DNA from: Methylocystis parvus OBBP
GTDB taxonomy: Bacteria > Pseudomonadota > Alphaproteobacteria > Rhizobiales > Beijerinckiaceae
DNA length: 64,000 nucleotides
Direction of reading: 5' to 3'
NCBI RefSeq assembly: GCF_027571405.1
Contig: NZ_CP092968.1
Coordinates: forward strand, 2,294,001 to 2,358,000
The notes below the pieces were generated by a model. It was not told the DNA's origin, did no database searches, and was given only the letters and a program-made list of their open reading frames with translations. The stretch's first letter is position 1. The number at the start of each line of letters is the position of its first letter. The translations under genes and the position numbers were made by a program. Shown piece after piece: positions 16,307 to 25,477 of the stretch.

Positions 16307-17613
16307 TGGCCCGCCCGCGGCGGCATATCCCGCTCAATGTCTTTCTGAACAGCCGTCTCGTCGGGCGGCTGAACAGGCAATCCAGCGGCGCAATCGATTT
16401 TCATTACGATCCATCCTGGCTCGCCTGGGAGCATGCGCTGCCCGTTTCGTTGTCTCTGCCTCTGCGCGAGGACCGCTATATCGGTGCGCCTGTCATCGCC
16501 GTCTTCGACAATCTCCTGCCCGACAGCGCTCCCATCCGCCGCCGCATGGCGGAGCGAGTCCACGCTCAGGGCATAGACGCCTACGACCTGCTTGCCGCTG
16601 TCGGACGGGACTGCGTTGGCGCATTGCAATTCCTGCCGGACGGCATCGAACCCGGCGCCGCCGGCGCTGTTGACGGCAGACCTGTTGACGACAAGGAAAT
16701 CGCCCGGCTTCTCGGCGACCTTGCATCGGCTCCCCTTGGGCTTGGCGAGGACGAAGACTTCCGGATCTCGATCGCTGGCGCCCAGGAAAAGACCGCACTC
16801 TTGTTCTGGAAAGGGCGTTGGCAAAAACCGCTGGCGACGACGGCAACGACGCATATCCTCAAACCGCAGATTGGCCGACTGCCGAACGGCATTGATCTTT
16901 CCTACAGCGTCGAGAACGAGTTCTTCTGCCTCAAGCTGACAGCCGCTCTTGGACTTCCGAGCGCCGCCGTCGCGATCGAGGAGTTTGAAGGCAACCATGT
17001 GCTCGTGGTCGAGCGGTTCGATCGCCGTTGGACCAGCGACAACCGTCTCCTGCGTTTGCCCCAGGAGGATTGCTGTCAGGCTTTGTCCGTCCCGCCGTCG
17101 CTGAAATACGAATCCGAGGGCGGGCCCGGTATTCCAGCCATCCTCAATCTGCTGAAGGGGAGCGACCAACCGCAGGCGGATCAAACGACATTTCTGAAGG
17201 CGGTGATTGCTTTCTGGCTTCTTGGCGCCACGGATGGACACGCCAAGAATTTCAGCGTCTTTCTCTCTCCCGGCGGCCGCTTCCGCATGACCCCGCTTTA
17301 CGATGTGATCTCAGCGCAGCCCAGCCTCGACGCCGGCCAGATCAAGCGTAACAAGATGAAGCTGGCCATGGCCATCGGTGACAGCCGTCACTACGTCGTC
17401 GACGGCGTTACGCCTCGCCATTTTGTCCAGACCGCCGCCAAGGCGGGGATTGGCGCGGGACGCGTGACCGCGATCTTTGATGAGCTGCGCGCACAGGCGC
17501 CAGCGGCGGTCGAACAGGTCGCCGCGTCGCTCCCGAAAGCATTTCCTGCCGAAGTCGCTGACAGCGTCAGCAATGGGGTCAAGGCTCGTCTGCGCAGGTT
17601 GGAGGATGCGTGA
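16306..17613 (+). CDS. hipA: HipA-type serine/threonine kinase toxin
   Basis: 435 aa, normal family length. N-terminal couple domain (VFLNSRLVGRL) is followed by a kinase core: SIAGAQEK (the segment carrying the autophosphorylated Ser in HipA) near residue 154, HILKP with the ATP-binding Lys, NEFFCLKL, the catalytic DGHAKNF near 310 and the metal-binding YDV near 337. HipA phosphorylates an aminoacyl-tRNA synthetase and drives dormancy. Whether this one targets GltX is not visible. All key residues seem present, so the toxin should be active. Confidence 0.92.
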   Translation: MARPRRHIPLNVFLNSRLVGRLNRQSSGAIDFHYDPSWLAWEHALPVSLSLPLREDRYIGAPVIAVFDNLLPDSAPIRRRMAERVHAQGIDAYDLLAAVGRDCVGALQFLPDGIEPGAAGAVDGRPVDDKEIARLLGDLASAPLGLGEDEDFRISIAGAQEKTALLFWKGRWQKPLATTATTHILKPQIGRLPNGIDLSYSVENEFFCLKLTAALGLPSAAVAIEEFEGNHVLVVERFDRRWTSDNRLLRLPQEDCCQALSVPPSLKYESEGGPGIPAILNLLKGSDQPQADQTTFLKAVIAFWLLGATDGHAKNFSVFLSPGGRFRMTPLYDVISAQPSLDAGQIKRNKMKLAMAIGDSRHYVVDGVTPRHFVQTAAKAGIGAGRVTAIFDELRAQAPAAVEQVAASLPKAFPAEVADSVSNGVKARLRRLEDA

Positions 17614-17676
17614 CGCCAAAGGGGGCGGCGAGGCTTGGCGGCAGCTGCGCGGATCTTGACTTCCTATGCCCACTGA

Positions 17677-17694
17677 TAATAAGCATGCTTATTA
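17677..17694. promoter_or_regulatory. Perfect 18-bp palindrome ahead of the MarR gene
   Basis: TAATAAGCATGCTTATTA is perfectly self-complementary and lies 27 bp before the MarR start. It is the likely autoregulatory operator of the MarR-RND operon. Confidence 0.7.
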
Positions 17695-17720
17695 ATAGCG
17701 CGCCTAAGAACTGCAGGCTT

Positions 17721-18185
17721 ATGTCCTCCGCTCCAGACCACACGCTTTGCTTTTTGCTGAACGACGCGGCGCGCCTGCTGCGCAAGCGCTTCGAGCAGAA
17801 GGCCCGTAGTTTCGGACTGACCCGGTCGCAATGGCAGGCGCTCGCCTATCTTTCGCGCAATGAGGGGGTGAGCCAGGGCGCGCTCGCGGAATTGCTCGAC
17901 ATCGAGGCGATCACGCTGGGCCGCATTATCGACCGGCTCGAAGTCCAGCAGCTCGTCGAGCGACGCCCCCATGAGCGGGATCGGCGGATCTGGAGGCTTT
18001 ATCTGCGCGACGCCGCCCGTCCTCTGCTGGAGGCGATCAAGCCGATCGCGGAGGAGACGCGTCAGGAGGCGTTCGCCGGCGTCCCCGAAGCGGATCGGGA
18101 GACCTTGATGCGCGCGCTCGACGCAATGCGCCTCAATCTGATCGACGCAAGCGCCGCTCCCGCCCGGGACCGCGAGAGAGCGTGA
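17721..18185 (+). CDS. MarR-family regulator of the downstream RND pump
   Basis: 154 aa from ATG 17721. An upstream in-frame start at 17610 would run across the palindrome and is rejected. The winged HTH spans about residues 35-105: LTRSQWQALAYLSRNEG, SQGALAELLDIEAITLGRIIDRLE, then a wing with RRPHERDRRIWRLYL. This is the SlyA/MarR type that responds to small aromatic or drug-like ligands. The RND permease starts 52 bp downstream on the same strand, so it probably represses itself and the pump. Confidence 0.9.
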   Translation: MSSAPDHTLCFLLNDAARLLRKRFEQKARSFGLTRSQWQALAYLSRNEGVSQGALAELLDIEAITLGRIIDRLEVQQLVERRPHERDRRIWRLYLRDAARPLLEAIKPIAEETRQEAFAGVPEADRETLMRALDAMRLNLIDASAAPARDRERA

Positions 18186-18237
18186 CCGGCCGTCCCGAGC
18201 GGCCGAAGCAGCCAGACCGACCGGAGTCGAGAGTAAG

Positions 18238-21200
18238 ATGGAACTGGTCAAATATGCGCTGAAGTTCAGGCTGACGTTTTACGTCCTCGCAATTCTCGTG
18301 ACCTTCCTCGGCGGGACCGCCATCGTTTCCACGCCCAAGGACGTTTTTCCCAACGTCGACATTCCGGTCGTGACGGTGATCTGGACCTATACCGGCCTCT
18401 CCACGAGCGAGATGGAGAAACGGGTCACGACCTACGCCGAGCTCACGACCTCCAACAATGTGAACGGCATCAGGAATATGGAGAGCCAGACGCTGCAGGG
18501 CGTCACGGTGCAGAAAATCTATTTTCAGCCGGATGTGAATATCGACCTCGCCATCGCGCAGGTGGTCGCCTCGTCCAACTCGATCCGCGCGGTCATGCCG
18601 CCAGGCATCAATCCGCCGATCATCATCAGATATTCGGCGTCCCAAGTGCCCGTCATCCAGCTCGCCCTGTCGAGCAAGAGCCAGAACGAGCAGCAGCTCT
18701 ACGACATGGGCCAATATAGGGTGCGGCAGGCGCTCACCACGACGCCGGGCGCGACCTTGCCGGCGCCCTGGGGCGGCAAGCAACGCCAAATCATGGTCGA
18801 TCTCGACACGGACGCGCTGCAGGCGCGGGGCCTGACGGCGCTCGACGTCGTCAACGCCATTTCGGCGCAGAATGTGACGGTTCCGTCAGGACGCGTGAAG
18901 CTCGGGTCGCTTCAATATGTCATCCGGATGAATTCCTCGCCCGACGCGATCGAGACGCTGAACGACATTCCGGTCCGATTGAACGGGACGGCGCCGGTGC
19001 TTCTGCGCGACGTCGCGCAGGTGCGCGACGGCAGTCCGCCCCAGCAAAACATCGTCCGCGTCGACGGGTCGAGATCGGTGCTGCTCACCATTCTCAAGAA
19101 CGGAAACGCCTCGACGCTCGACGTCGTCCAGAACGTCAAGAGCGCGATGGGGCAATTGCGCGCCGCCATCCCGAGCGACACCAGGATCGACGAGCTTTTC
19201 GACCAGTCGGTGTTCGTTTCAAACGCCATATCGGACGTCCTGCATGAAGGCGTGATCGCCGCGGCTCTGACCGGGCTGATGATCCTTCTCTTCCTCGGCT
19301 CCTGGCGCTCCACCCTGATCGTGATCGTCTCGATTCCGCTCTCCATCCTGTCGTCGCTCGCCATCCTCGCCGCTCTTGGGCAGACCATCAACATCATGAC
19401 GCTTGGCGGTCTTGCGCTCGCGGTCGGAATTCTGGTCGACGACGCGACCGTCGCGATCGAGAACACCTATCGGCTGTTCGAGGAGGGCAAGGAGTTCCGT
19501 CACGCGGTGGCCGAAGGCGCGGCGGGCATCGCGAAGCCGGCCCTGATCTCGACTCTGGCGATCTGCGCCGCCTTCATTTCGGTGATTTTCCTCACCGACG
19601 TCGCGCGCTATCTGTTCACGCCGCAGGCGCTCGCGGTCGTTTTCGCCATGCTCGCCTCCTATCTCATCTCGCGAACGCTCGTGCCGATCCTCATGGACGA
19701 GCTGCTCGCGGGCGAGAAACACGGGCCGCACCATGAAAGCGAGGCTTCGTCGACGGGCGCCTTCGCCGCCTTCGGGCGGATAAGACAGGGCTTCGAGCGC
19801 GGCTTCGACCGGATGAAAGAGCAATATCGTCTGTTGCTGACGGCCGTGCTGCATCACAAGAGGCGCACCGGCGCCTTTGTCGCGGCGCTCTTTAGCGTCA
19901 GCGCGATCCTCTTTGTCTCGGTCGGCCAGGATTATTATCCGCAGATCGACTCCGGCCAGATGACCCTGCATGTGCGCGCCCGTCCCGGATTGCGCATCGA
20001 GGACACGGAGCGCTTCTTCCAGGAGGTCGAGGACGTCATTCGCGAGATCATTCCTGATCATGACCGCGCGCTCCTCATCGACAATATCGGCCTGCCGCAA
20101 GTCACTTACAATCTCGCCTTCAGCGACGGCTCCACGGTCACTTATTACGACGGCCAGATCATGATCTCGCTCGCGGAAGGACATGCGCCGACTGAAAGCT
20201 ATATGAAGCGGCTGCGGCAGGTTCTCGCTCAGCGATTCCCCGAGGCCGTCTTCTATTTCCAGCCCTCCGACATCGTCACGCAGATCCTCAATTTCGGACT
20301 TCCGGCGCCGATCGCCGTGCGCGTCCTCGGCTCCGATGCGAAGCAAAATCAGGTCATCGCAGGCAAGCTGCTGGAGCGGATGAAGACGGTGAAGGGCGTC
20401 GTCGACGCCCATATTCACCAGATTCTGGATGGTCCGGAATTCTTCCTCGAGGTCGATCGCTGGCGCGCGCAGCAGCTCGGCGTCAACGAGCAGCAGGTCG
20501 CGAACAATATCAATATCGCGCTGAGCTCCTCCTTCCAGGTGACGCCGAATTTCTGGATGGACCCGAAATCGGGCATTCCCTATCAGGTGGCGGTGCAGAC
20601 GCCCGAATATCGTCTCGCCTCGCTCAATTCCCTCAACAACACGCCGGTGTCGGCGGCCGCTGGCGGCGCCAATGGCGTCGACCTGCTTACAAATGTCGCC
20701 ACCCTGAAGCGCGGCGTCGAACAGTCGGTCGTCAACCACCTCAATACGCAGCAGGCTTACGACATCTACGCCAATCTGCAGGATCGCGACCTCGGCGGCG
20801 TGGAGGCCGACCTCCGGAAGATCATCGCCGAACTCGAGCCGGAACTCGCTCCCGGCAACCGCATCGTGATTCGCGGCCAGATCGAGAGCAAGAATCAGGC
20901 GTTCGGACGCATCGGCGTGGGCCTGCTCGCCTCGATGATTTTCGTCTATCTGCTCATGGTCGTGAACTTCCAGGACTGGGGCGATCCTTTCGTCGTCATT
21001 CTCGCCCTGCCGGTCGCCTTTTGCGGCATCGTCTTCGGACTATTCGTCACCGGCACGACCTTTTCGATCCCCTCGCTCATGGGCGCCATCATGTCGGTCG
21101 GCGTCGCTTCCGCCAATTCGATTCTGCTCGTCACTTTCGCACGGGAGCATCGCGAGGAGACGGGCTGCTCCTCCGAAGAGGCGGCGATGATGGCGGGAAT

Positions 21201-21420
21201 GACGCGCATAAGGCCGGTGCTGATGACCGCCGCGGCGATGTTCGTCGGCCTGCTGCCCATGTCGCTCGGCCTGGGCGACGGCTCGGAGCAGAACGCGGCT
21301 CTGGCGCGCGCGGTCATGGGCGGCATTTCGTTCGGCACTTGCTCGACGCTGCTGTTCGTGCCGTTCCTTTATGCTGTCATGAGGCGCGGCGAGGTGAAGC
21401 CGCTGAGGGACTATCTATGA
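18238..21420 (+). CDS. RND-family efflux permease (HAE-1-like)
   Basis: 1060 aa, normal RND length. Two repeats each have one N-terminal helix, a large periplasmic part and five or six helices. The proton relay is VGILVDDATVAIEN near residue 405 (paired Asp as in AcrB-type drug pumps, not the single Asp of metal pumps). It would sit in the inner membrane and export organic compounds. Its adaptor gene follows with an ATGA overlap and no outer-membrane channel gene is adjacent, so it must share one made elsewhere. The substrate is unknown. The gene order permease-then-adaptor is the reverse of the usual one. Confidence 0.92.
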   Translation: MELVKYALKFRLTFYVLAILVTFLGGTAIVSTPKDVFPNVDIPVVTVIWTYTGLSTSEMEKRVTTYAELTTSNNVNGIRNMESQTLQGVTVQKIYFQPDVNIDLAIAQVVASSNSIRAVMPPGINPPIIIRYSASQVPVIQLALSSKSQNEQQLYDMGQYRVRQALTTTPGATLPAPWGGKQRQIMVDLDTDALQARGLTALDVVNAISAQNVTVPSGRVKLGSLQYVIRMNSSPDAIETLNDIPVRLNGTAPVLLRDVAQVRDGSPPQQNIVRVDGSRSVLLTILKNGNASTLDVVQNVKSAMGQLRAAIPSDTRIDELFDQSVFVSNAISDVLHEGVIAAALTGLMILLFLGSWRSTLIVIVSIPLSILSSLAILAALGQTINIMTLGGLALAVGILVDDATVAIENTYRLFEEGKEFRHAVAEGAAGIAKPALISTLAICAAFISVIFLTDVARYLFTPQALAVVFAMLASYLISRTLVPILMDELLAGEKHGPHHESEASSTGAFAAFGRIRQGFERGFDRMKEQYRLLLTAVLHHKRRTGAFVAALFSVSAILFVSVGQDYYPQIDSGQMTLHVRARPGLRIEDTERFFQEVEDVIREIIPDHDRALLIDNIGLPQVTYNLAFSDGSTVTYYDGQIMISLAEGHAPTESYMKRLRQVLAQRFPEAVFYFQPSDIVTQILNFGLPAPIAVRVLGSDAKQNQVIAGKLLERMKTVKGVVDAHIHQILDGPEFFLEVDRWRAQQLGVNEQQVANNINIALSSSFQVTPNFWMDPKSGIPYQVAVQTPEYRLASLNSLNNTPVSAAAGGANGVDLLTNVATLKRGVEQSVVNHLNTQQAYDIYANLQDRDLGGVEADLRKIIAELEPELAPGNRIVIRGQIESKNQAFGRIGVGLLASMIFVYLLMVVNFQDWGDPFVVILALPVAFCGIVFGLFVTGTTFSIPSLMGAIMSVGVASANSILLVTFAREHREETGCSSEEAAMMAGMTRIRPVLMTAAAMFVGLLPMSLGLGDGSEQNAALARAVMGGISFGTCSTLLFVPFLYAVMRRGEVKPLRDYL

Positions 21421-22694
21421 GCGATTTACTGCAATCGCCATCGCACAAGCACGAATCGTCCGGCCTCGGAACCGCAGAGACGGGCGCCGCCGGCCTCAAC
21501 AAAAGGCCGTTTCTCATCGGCGCCGCAATCCTTGCAGGCATCCTCTGCATCGGCGTCGTCCGTCATGTCTGGCGCAATTACGACGCCTCCGCCTATCGTG
21601 AGGCGCAGGCGACGGCGGTCCCCTCTGTTCGAACGGCGAAGGTCGTCCGTCAGGACAACCCCATCAGGCTCGAATTGCCCGGACAGACTCTGGCCATCAA
21701 TCAGGCCCGGCTTTTCGCCCGGGCGACGGGCTATATCGCCGAGCGCCGCGTCGACATCGGATCGAGGGTGAAAAAAGGCGATCTGCTCGCCCGCATCGCG
21801 GCGCCGGATCTGGATCACCAATACGCCCAGGCCCAGGCGCAACTGCTTCTGTCCAAGGCCCAACTCTCACAGTCGACCGCCCAGGTCGAGCAGACGCGCG
21901 CCAATCTCGAGCTCGCCAAGATCACCCATGCGAGAATCTCGACGCTGGTGAAGCAGAAATTCGAAAGCAAGCAGAACGACGACAATGCGCGGGCCAATGT
22001 GCAGACGCAGGCGGCCAATCTCGCCTCCGCGGAGGCGGGGGTGGAGGTGGCGCGGGCCAATGTCGCCGCCCAGCAGGCGACCGTCGACAGGCTGAAGCAG
22101 CTCACCGAATTCGAGTCCGTGGTCGCGCCCTTCGACGGCGTGGTGACGGCGCGCAATATCGAAATGGGCGATCTGGTGACGGCCGACGCCAGCGGCGCGA
22201 CGCCGCTCTTTTCCGTGGCGCGCGACGACGTTTTGAGGGTTCAGGTCGCGGTGCCCCAGGCGGAGGCGGCCGGGCTCGTCGACGGGCTGGAGGCCGAAGT
22301 GGTCGTGCCCGAAGCCCCCGGCAAGATCTTCAAGGGACGCATCGCGCGCAACGCTTCCGCGCTCGACGCCGCCACGCGGACCCTGCCGGTGGAGGTCGAC
22401 GTGACGAACAAGACGGGCGAGTTGCGTCCGGGCCTGTTCACGCGCGTGCGGCTCAACATTCCGCGCGCGCAGCCCTCGGTGACGGCCCCGGCGCAAGCCA
22501 TCCTGTTCCGCGCCGCCGGGCCGCAGCTTGCGGTGGTCGGAAAGGACGACGTCGTCCAACTCAGGCGGATCGTCATCGCGCGCGACTTCGGCACGACCGT
22601 CGAAATAAAGGACGGCCTCGCCGGCGACGAGACCATCATCCTCGATCCGCCCGCCGGGCTGCGAGACGGAATGAAGATTTCGGTCAAGATGTGA
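21417..22694 (+). CDS. RND periplasmic adaptor (membrane fusion protein)
   Basis: 425 aa starting inside the permease stop (ATGA). A single N-terminal helix (PFLIGAAILAGILCIGVV, about 30-47) anchors it. It is followed by a lipoyl half-motif (GYIAERRVDIGSRVKKGDLL near 106-125), a long coiled-coil hairpin (about 140-230), the second lipoyl half (VVAPFDGVVTARNIEMGDLV) and beta-barrel segments. HlyD/AcrA type. It connects the permease to an outer-membrane channel. Confidence 0.92.
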   Translation: MSDLLQSPSHKHESSGLGTAETGAAGLNKRPFLIGAAILAGILCIGVVRHVWRNYDASAYREAQATAVPSVRTAKVVRQDNPIRLELPGQTLAINQARLFARATGYIAERRVDIGSRVKKGDLLARIAAPDLDHQYAQAQAQLLLSKAQLSQSTAQVEQTRANLELAKITHARISTLVKQKFESKQNDDNARANVQTQAANLASAEAGVEVARANVAAQQATVDRLKQLTEFESVVAPFDGVVTARNIEMGDLVTADASGATPLFSVARDDVLRVQVAVPQAEAAGLVDGLEAEVVVPEAPGKIFKGRIARNASALDAATRTLPVEVDVTNKTGELRPGLFTRVRLNIPRAQPSVTAPAQAILFRAAGPQLAVVGKDDVVQLRRIVIARDFGTTVEIKDGLAGDETIILDPPAGLRDGMKISVKM

Positions 22695-23188
22695 GGAACC
22701 GCTAAATTAACTGGGGCGCGACGCTGCTGTGATGAGCGGGAGCGTCGGCTTGAACAGCCAATCCAAGCGCGATTTGAAGATGGGTGGTTGTGGGCCACGT
22801 TCAGTCACGCTCGATTCATAGAAGCTACCGTTGTTTCACGCTGGCGCACGCGCCCAAACGGCTGGTTATTGGGGTCATCCCGCTTGCCGGCCGACGCTGC
22901 ATTTTCTGAATGGGGCCAGTCGCGTTATGATTGGGTTGAACGGATGTCTGCAATAGCGCGACAGTCATGACATAGAAGTTCGAACCTCTTTGGGCGCGCC
23001 CTTGCTGGAAAACCGGACGCGTTTCTCGGGCATGTCGCCTCGTGGGGAGATCGCTTCTCCATAGGCCGCAATTCGGCGCCTGGGCGCAGGACGTCAAGAG
23101 AAGGCGAGAACATTGATCGGTCGCCGACAGTAGATGCGGAAAAGAAAAGCTATTTGAGTAATTGTAAGCCCAACCTGGGAGGACCAAC
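22695..23188. other. 494-bp non-coding region before copA
   Basis: No convincing gene on either strand. The final 20 bases carry the strong GGGAGGACCA ribosome site of copA. I see no clear CueR-type inverted repeat. Confidence 0.4.
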
Positions 23189-25459
23189 GTGAATCACGAA
23201 CGCCATCGCCATCCCGGGCATCATCAGGAGCGCCAGCATGCGCCGGTCTCTGAGTCCCCCGACAGAGCCGGACTAAGCCAGCCAGGCGGCCCGGCGGCGG
23301 AAGGCGCCGTCTACACCTGCCCGATGCACCCGCAAATCCGTCGGGCTGGTCCGGGCAATTGCCCGATCTGCGGGATGGCGCTCGAGCCTCTCGTCACGTC
23401 AGCGGCGGAGGCCCCGAGCGCCGAACTCATCGACATGACGCGGCGCTTCTGGATCGGGTTGGCGCTGGCTGTTCCCGTTTTCATTCTGGAAATGGGCGGG
23501 CATTTCCTCGGTCTCCACCTTTACATTCCGCCTCAGCTATCGAACTGGGCGCAGTTCCTCCTCGCCACCCCGGTCGTGCTCTGGTCCGGCTGGCCGTTCT
23601 TCGTGCGCGGCGCGCAGTCGCTCGTCACCCGCAATCTCAACATGTTCACGCTGATCGCCATGGGGACGGGCGTCGCTTGGGTCTACAGCGTCGCGGCCAC
23701 CTTCGCGCCGTCGCTTTTTCCGCCGGCCTTTCGCGGCGCGGACGGTTCCGCGCCGATCTATTTCGAGGCGGCGGCCGTGATCACCGTGCTTGTGCTGCTC
23801 GGTCAGGTTCTTGAATTGCGCGCCCGCGAGCAAACCGGGGGCGCGATCCGCGCGCTCCTCAATCTAGCGCCGGTTACGGCCAATCGCATCAAGGAGGATG
23901 GGACCGACGAAGTGGTGGCGCTCGAACAGGTCCGTGTCGGCGACCGGCTGCGTGTGCGCCCGGGCGAGAAGGCGCCGGTGGACGGCGTGCTGCTCGAAGG
24001 CCGCAGCTCGGTCGACGAATCCATGGTCACCGGGGAGTCCATGCCTGTGACGAAGAGCGTCGGCGACAAGGTCATCGGCGGGACGCTCAACCAGACGGGC
24101 GGGTTCATCATGCGGGCGGACCGCGTGGGGGCCGACACCATGCTGTCGCGCATCGTAGGCATGGTCGCCTCAGCCCAGCGCAGCCGCGCCCCCATTCAGC
24201 GGCTCGCCGATCAGGTTTCCGGCTGGTTCGTCCCGCTCGTCATCCTCGTCGCCGCGCTCGCCTTCGCGGCCTGGGCGGTTTGGGGGCCGGAGCCGCGCAT
24301 GAGCTACGGTCTCGTCGCCGCCGTTTCGGTGCTGATCATCGCCTGCCCTTGCGCGCTCGGCCTCGCGACGCCGATGTCCGTCATGGTGGGCGTCGGACGT
24401 GGCGCGCAGCATGGGGTGCTCATCAAGAACGCCGAAGCGCTGGAGCGCTTCGAGAAGATAGACACGCTCGTTGTCGACAAGACCGGGACGCTGACGGAGG
24501 GGAAACCCAAGGTCACCGCTATTCGCCCTGTCGCCGGCGTGAACGAGGACGAATTGCTGACCGTCGCGGCGAGCCTGGAGCGCTCAAGCGAGCATCCTCT
24601 CGCGCAAGCCATCGTCCAGGCCGCCCTTTCGCGGGGCCTTCCGCTGAGCGAGGCGTCGGAATTCGATTCGCCGATCGGAAAGGGCGTGAGCGGGCGCATC
24701 GGCGCACGATCCGTCGTCATCGGCAACCGACGCTTTTTGGCCGAGACCGGCGTCGAGACCAGCGCGCTCGATGGAGACGCTGAGCGCCTGCGGGAAGACG
24801 GCGCCACGGCTATCTTCGTTGCGATCGACCGGCGGCTCGCGGGAATTATCGCGATCGCGGACCCGATCAAGGAGACGACGCCGGACGCGCTGCAAGCGCT
24901 CTTTGACGAGGGCGTCTCCGTCGTCATGCTCACCGGCGACAATTGGACGTCCGCGCGCGCCGTCGCGAAACGGCTGGGCATCAGCGAGGTGGAAGCCGAG
25001 ATCCTGCCCGAGGATAAGAGCAAGGTCGTCGCCCGCTTGCGCGAGGCTGGGCGTATCGTCGCCATGGCGGGCGACGGGGTGAACGACGCCCCTGCCCTCG
25101 CCGCGGCGGATGTCGGCATCGCCATGGGGACCGGAACCGACGTGGCGATCGAGAGCGCCGGCGTGACCCTGCTCAAGGGCGATCTTCGCGGCATTGTGCG
25201 CGGGCGCCGCCTGTCGCGCGCCACCATGCGGAACATCCGCCAGAACCTGTTTTTCGCCTTCATCTACAACGCGGCCGGCGTGCCGCTCGCGGCTGGCGCC
25301 TTCTATCCAGCTTTCGGCCTGCTGCTCTCGCCCACGATCGCCGCCGCGGCGATGGCGTTGTCGTCGGTCAGCGTCGTAGCCAATTCGCTGCGCCTGCGCC
25401 GAACCGAAATCGAGCCCGCCAAGCTGCTCGAAATGCCACCGTTTCCGGACGTCACTTGA
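23189..25459 (+). CDS. copA: Copper-translocating P1B-type ATPase
   Basis: 756 aa from GTG 23189. The N-terminus is His-rich, then has a heavy-metal-binding domain at about 42-67 (YTCPMHP and [12 protein letters not shown]) in place of a CxxC HMA domain. Core motifs: TGES actuator, CPC at 386-388 in the ion path, phosphorylation site DKTGT at 430-434, SEHPLAQAI, and [10 protein letters not shown]. The last helices have the YN and M-x-x-SS residues typical of Cu(I) exporters. It pumps Cu(I) from cytoplasm to periplasm, where the convergent Cus-type pump can remove it. Confidence 0.93.
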   Translation: MNHERHRHPGHHQERQHAPVSESPDRAGLSQPGGPAAEGAVYTCPMHPQIRRAGPGNCPICGMALEPLVTSAAEAPSAELIDMTRRFWIGLALAVPVFILEMGGHFLGLHLYIPPQLSNWAQFLLATPVVLWSGWPFFVRGAQSLVTRNLNMFTLIAMGTGVAWVYSVAATFAPSLFPPAFRGADGSAPIYFEAAAVITVLVLLGQVLELRAREQTGGAIRALLNLAPVTANRIKEDGTDEVVALEQVRVGDRLRVRPGEKAPVDGVLLEGRSSVDESMVTGESMPVTKSVGDKVIGGTLNQTGGFIMRADRVGADTMLSRIVGMVASAQRSRAPIQRLADQVSGWFVPLVILVAALAFAAWAVWGPEPRMSYGLVAAVSVLIIACPCALGLATPMSVMVGVGRGAQHGVLIKNAEALERFEKIDTLVVDKTGTLTEGKPKVTAIRPVAGVNEDELLTVAASLERSSEHPLAQAIVQAALSRGLPLSEASEFDSPIGKGVSGRIGARSVVIGNRRFLAETGVETSALDGDAERLREDGATAIFVAIDRRLAGIIAIADPIKETTPDALQALFDEGVSVVMLTGDNWTSARAVAKRLGISEVEAEILPEDKSKVVARLREAGRIVAMAGDGVNDAPALAAADVGIAMGTGTDVAIESAGVTLLKGDLRGIVRGRRLSRATMRNIRQNLFFAFIYNAAGVPLAAGAFYPAFGLLLSPTIAAAAMALSSVSVVANSLRLRRTEIEPAKLLEMPPFPDVT

Positions 25460-25477
25460 AGGTGAGAAAGCCCGCTG

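Noticed and set aside
19219..20739. 506-codon minus frame inside the RND permease
   Set aside because: Antisense shadow in a GC-rich gene. The permease has all family motifs.
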